Made by a program: the position numbers and the translations under genes. Under the pieces are notes generated by a model. That model did not search any database. It saw only the letters and a list, made by a program, of their open reading frames with translations, and was not told where the DNA came from. Shown here in pieces: positions 62,816-64,000 of a stretch of 64,000 nucleotides of DNA (positions within the stretch are counted from its first letter, which is position 1; each line of letters begins with the position of its first letter). Source of the stretch: Phycicoccus avicenniae (lineage in GTDB: Bacteria > Actinomycetota > Actinomycetes > Actinomycetales > Dermatophilaceae); assembly GCF_018139485.1 (NCBI RefSeq), contig NZ_JAGSNF010000003.1:62001-126000 (forward strand), in the 5' to 3' direction.

Positions 62816-64000
62816 ATGCGTCGCGCGAAGATCGTCTGCACCCTGGGCCCTGCCACCTCCTCTCCCGATAACGTCCGCGAGCTCGTCCGCGCCGGCATGG
62901 ACGTGGCCCGGCTCAACCTCAGCCACGGCAGCCACGCCGACCACGACGCGGTGTACACCGCGGTCCGCGAGGCCGGTGACGCCACCGGTCACGCGGTCGG
63001 CGTCCTCGTCGACCTCCAGGGCCCGAAGATCCGCACCGGCCGCTTCGCGGACGGCCCCATCGTCCTCGAGCGGGGCGCGACGTTCACGATCACGACCCGT
63101 GACGTCCCCGGCGACCAGGAGGCCGTCGGGACGACCTACGACGGGCTTCCCGGCGACGTCCAGGCGGGCGACCGCATCCTCATCGACGACGGCAAGATCG
63201 CGCTCATCGCGACCGACGTCACCGAGACCGACGTCGTCTGCCAGGTGCTCGAGGGCGGCCCGCTGTCGAACAACAAGGGGATCAACCTCCCCGGCGTCGC
63301 CGTGTCCGTCCCGGCGCTGTCCGAGAAGGACGAGGACGACCTGCGCTGGGCCCTGCGCACGAAGGCCGACATGATCGCGCTGTCCTTCGTCCGCAGCGCC
63401 GAGGACATCACCCGGGTCCACGAGATCATGGACGAGGAAGGGCTGCGGCTGCCCGTCGTCGCCAAGATCGAGAAGCCGCAGGCCGTCGAGAACCTCGACG
63501 AGATCATCCGCGCCTTCGACGGCGTCATGGTCGCCCGCGGCGACCTCGGCGTCGAGATGCCGCTCGAGCAGGTCCCGCTCGTCCAGAAGCGCGCCTGCGA
63601 GATCGCCCGGCGGCGCGCCAAGCCGGTCATCGTCGCGACGCAGGTGCTCGAGTCGATGGTCGAGAACAGCCGGCCCACCCGCGCCGAGGCCTCCGACGCC
63701 GCGAACGCCGTGCTCGACGGGGCGGACGCGCTCATGCTCTCGGGGGAGACGAGCGTCGGGAAGCACCCGTTCGCCGCCGTCTCGACGATGGCGAAGATCA
63801 TCGAGAACACCGAGACCCACGGCCTGCACCGGATCCGCCCCCTCGGCACCCGCCCGAACTCCAAGGGCGGCGCCGTGACCGCCGCGGCCGCCGAGATCGG
63901 CGAGCTGCTCGGGGTGAAGTACCTCATCACCTTCTCCGAGAAGGGCGGCAGCACCCGCCGGCTCGCCCGGGTCCGCCCGCGCATCCCGATGCTCGCCTTC
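62816..64000 (+). CDS. pyk: Pyruvate kinase, N-terminal part (runs past window end)
   Basis: The first 395 residues of the glycolytic enzyme that turns phosphoenolpyruvate into pyruvate with ATP formation. It starts MRRAKIVCTLGPATSSP; RLNLSHGSHADH and DLQGPKIRTG precede the B domain, and VVAKIEKPQAVENLDEII and VARGDLGVEMP hold the catalytic Lys/Glu and metal ligands. ATQVLESMVENSRPTRAEASD is the usual signature. The allosteric C-terminal domain has just begun (GGAVTAAAAEIGELLGVKYL) when the window ends. No frameshift is seen. Confidence 0.97.
   Translation, partial: MRRAKIVCTLGPATSSPDNVRELVRAGMDVARLNLSHGSHADHDAVYTAVREAGDATGHAVGVLVDLQGPKIRTGRFADGPIVLERGATFTITTRDVPGDQEAVGTTYDGLPGDVQAGDRILIDDGKIALIATDVTETDVVCQVLEGGPLSNNKGINLPGVAVSVPALSEKDEDDLRWALRTKADMIALSFVRSAEDITRVHEIMDEEGLRLPVVAKIEKPQAVENLDEIIRAFDGVMVARGDLGVEMPLEQVPLVQKRACEIARRRAKPVIVATQVLESMVENSRPTRAEASDAANAVLDGADALMLSGETSVGKHPFAAVSTMAKIIENTETHGLHRIRPLGTRPNSKGGAVTAAAAEIGELLGVKYLITFSEKGGSTRRLARVRPRIPMLAF

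Overview
This window is a chromosomal stretch of a very GC-rich Gram-positive actinobacterium. Evidence: strong G/C bias at third codon positions, many GTG starts, the actinobacterial integration host factor mIHF, a helicase-dead PriA, a PyrR-controlled pyr operon, the linked hisF/hisI/trp genes with the two small Trp-operon membrane proteins, and apparently leaderless promoters of the form TAnnnT 6-8 nt before a start codon. Gene order and the accessory genes (cell-wall-binding repeat 2 protein, mycothiol-dependent maleylpyruvate-isomerase-like proteins, HGxxPAAW protein) point to Micrococcales, perhaps the Intrasporangiaceae/Dermatophilaceae; that placement is inference. I see no rRNA, tRNA, CRISPR array, prophage, insertion sequence or integrase: this is mostly conserved core chromosome.

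Layout. 1-6549: end of alaS, then ruvX, mltG, aroE, a prepilin peptidase, aroC, aroK and aroB, nearly all overlapping by a few bases (shikimate pathway). 6600-9035: a secreted cell-wall-binding-repeat protein, then efp and nusB. 9078-10245: a repeat/palindrome and two minus-strand genes (a 58-residue unknown and a phosphodiesterase). 10316-20426: one pyrimidine operon, pyrR-pyrB-pyrC-carA-carB-pyrK-pyrD-pyrF, behind a PyrR-binding leader. 20428-22940: mihF, gmk, rpoZ, coaBC. 22993-25733 (minus): two overlapping genes for large coiled-coil proteins, one with a DivIVA-type N-terminus. 25856-30213: metK, priA, fmt. 30223-38585: a serine hydrolase, rsmB, rpe and accessory genes, ending in a PIG-L deacetylase, a GNAT and an acetyltransferase fused to a decayed PIG-L-like domain. 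38653-43054: FMN riboswitch and ribD-ribE-ribBA-ribH-ribM. 43057-54366: hisE-hisG, hisF, hisI and trpE-trpC-trpB-trpA with small membrane-protein genes. 54363-62714: MauE-like and DsbA-like redox proteins, lgt, gltB, gltD. 62768-64000: a regulated promoter and the first 395 codons of pyk, cut by the window end.

How the parts work together. The window holds nearly complete routes for de novo UMP, chorismate from DAHP (the dehydroquinase step is not here), riboflavin (synthesis plus uptake under one FMN sensor), tryptophan, part of histidine, and glutamate synthase linking nitrogen to central carbon. Operons are very tight (ATGA/GTGA overlaps imply translational coupling). Many transcription units appear to start at leaderless promoters, and convergent gene pairs are separated by hairpins that include their stop codons.

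The least explained material is the coiled-coil pair at 22993-25733, the acetyltransferase/PIG-L cluster at 35496-38585, the 7-codon leaderless frame ahead of gltB, the two stacked operator-like sites ahead of pyk and the 65-bp repeat element at 9078-9142. I did not find a convincing, wholly new multi-gene system; the acetyltransferase/PIG-L cluster and the coiled-coil pair are the best candidates.
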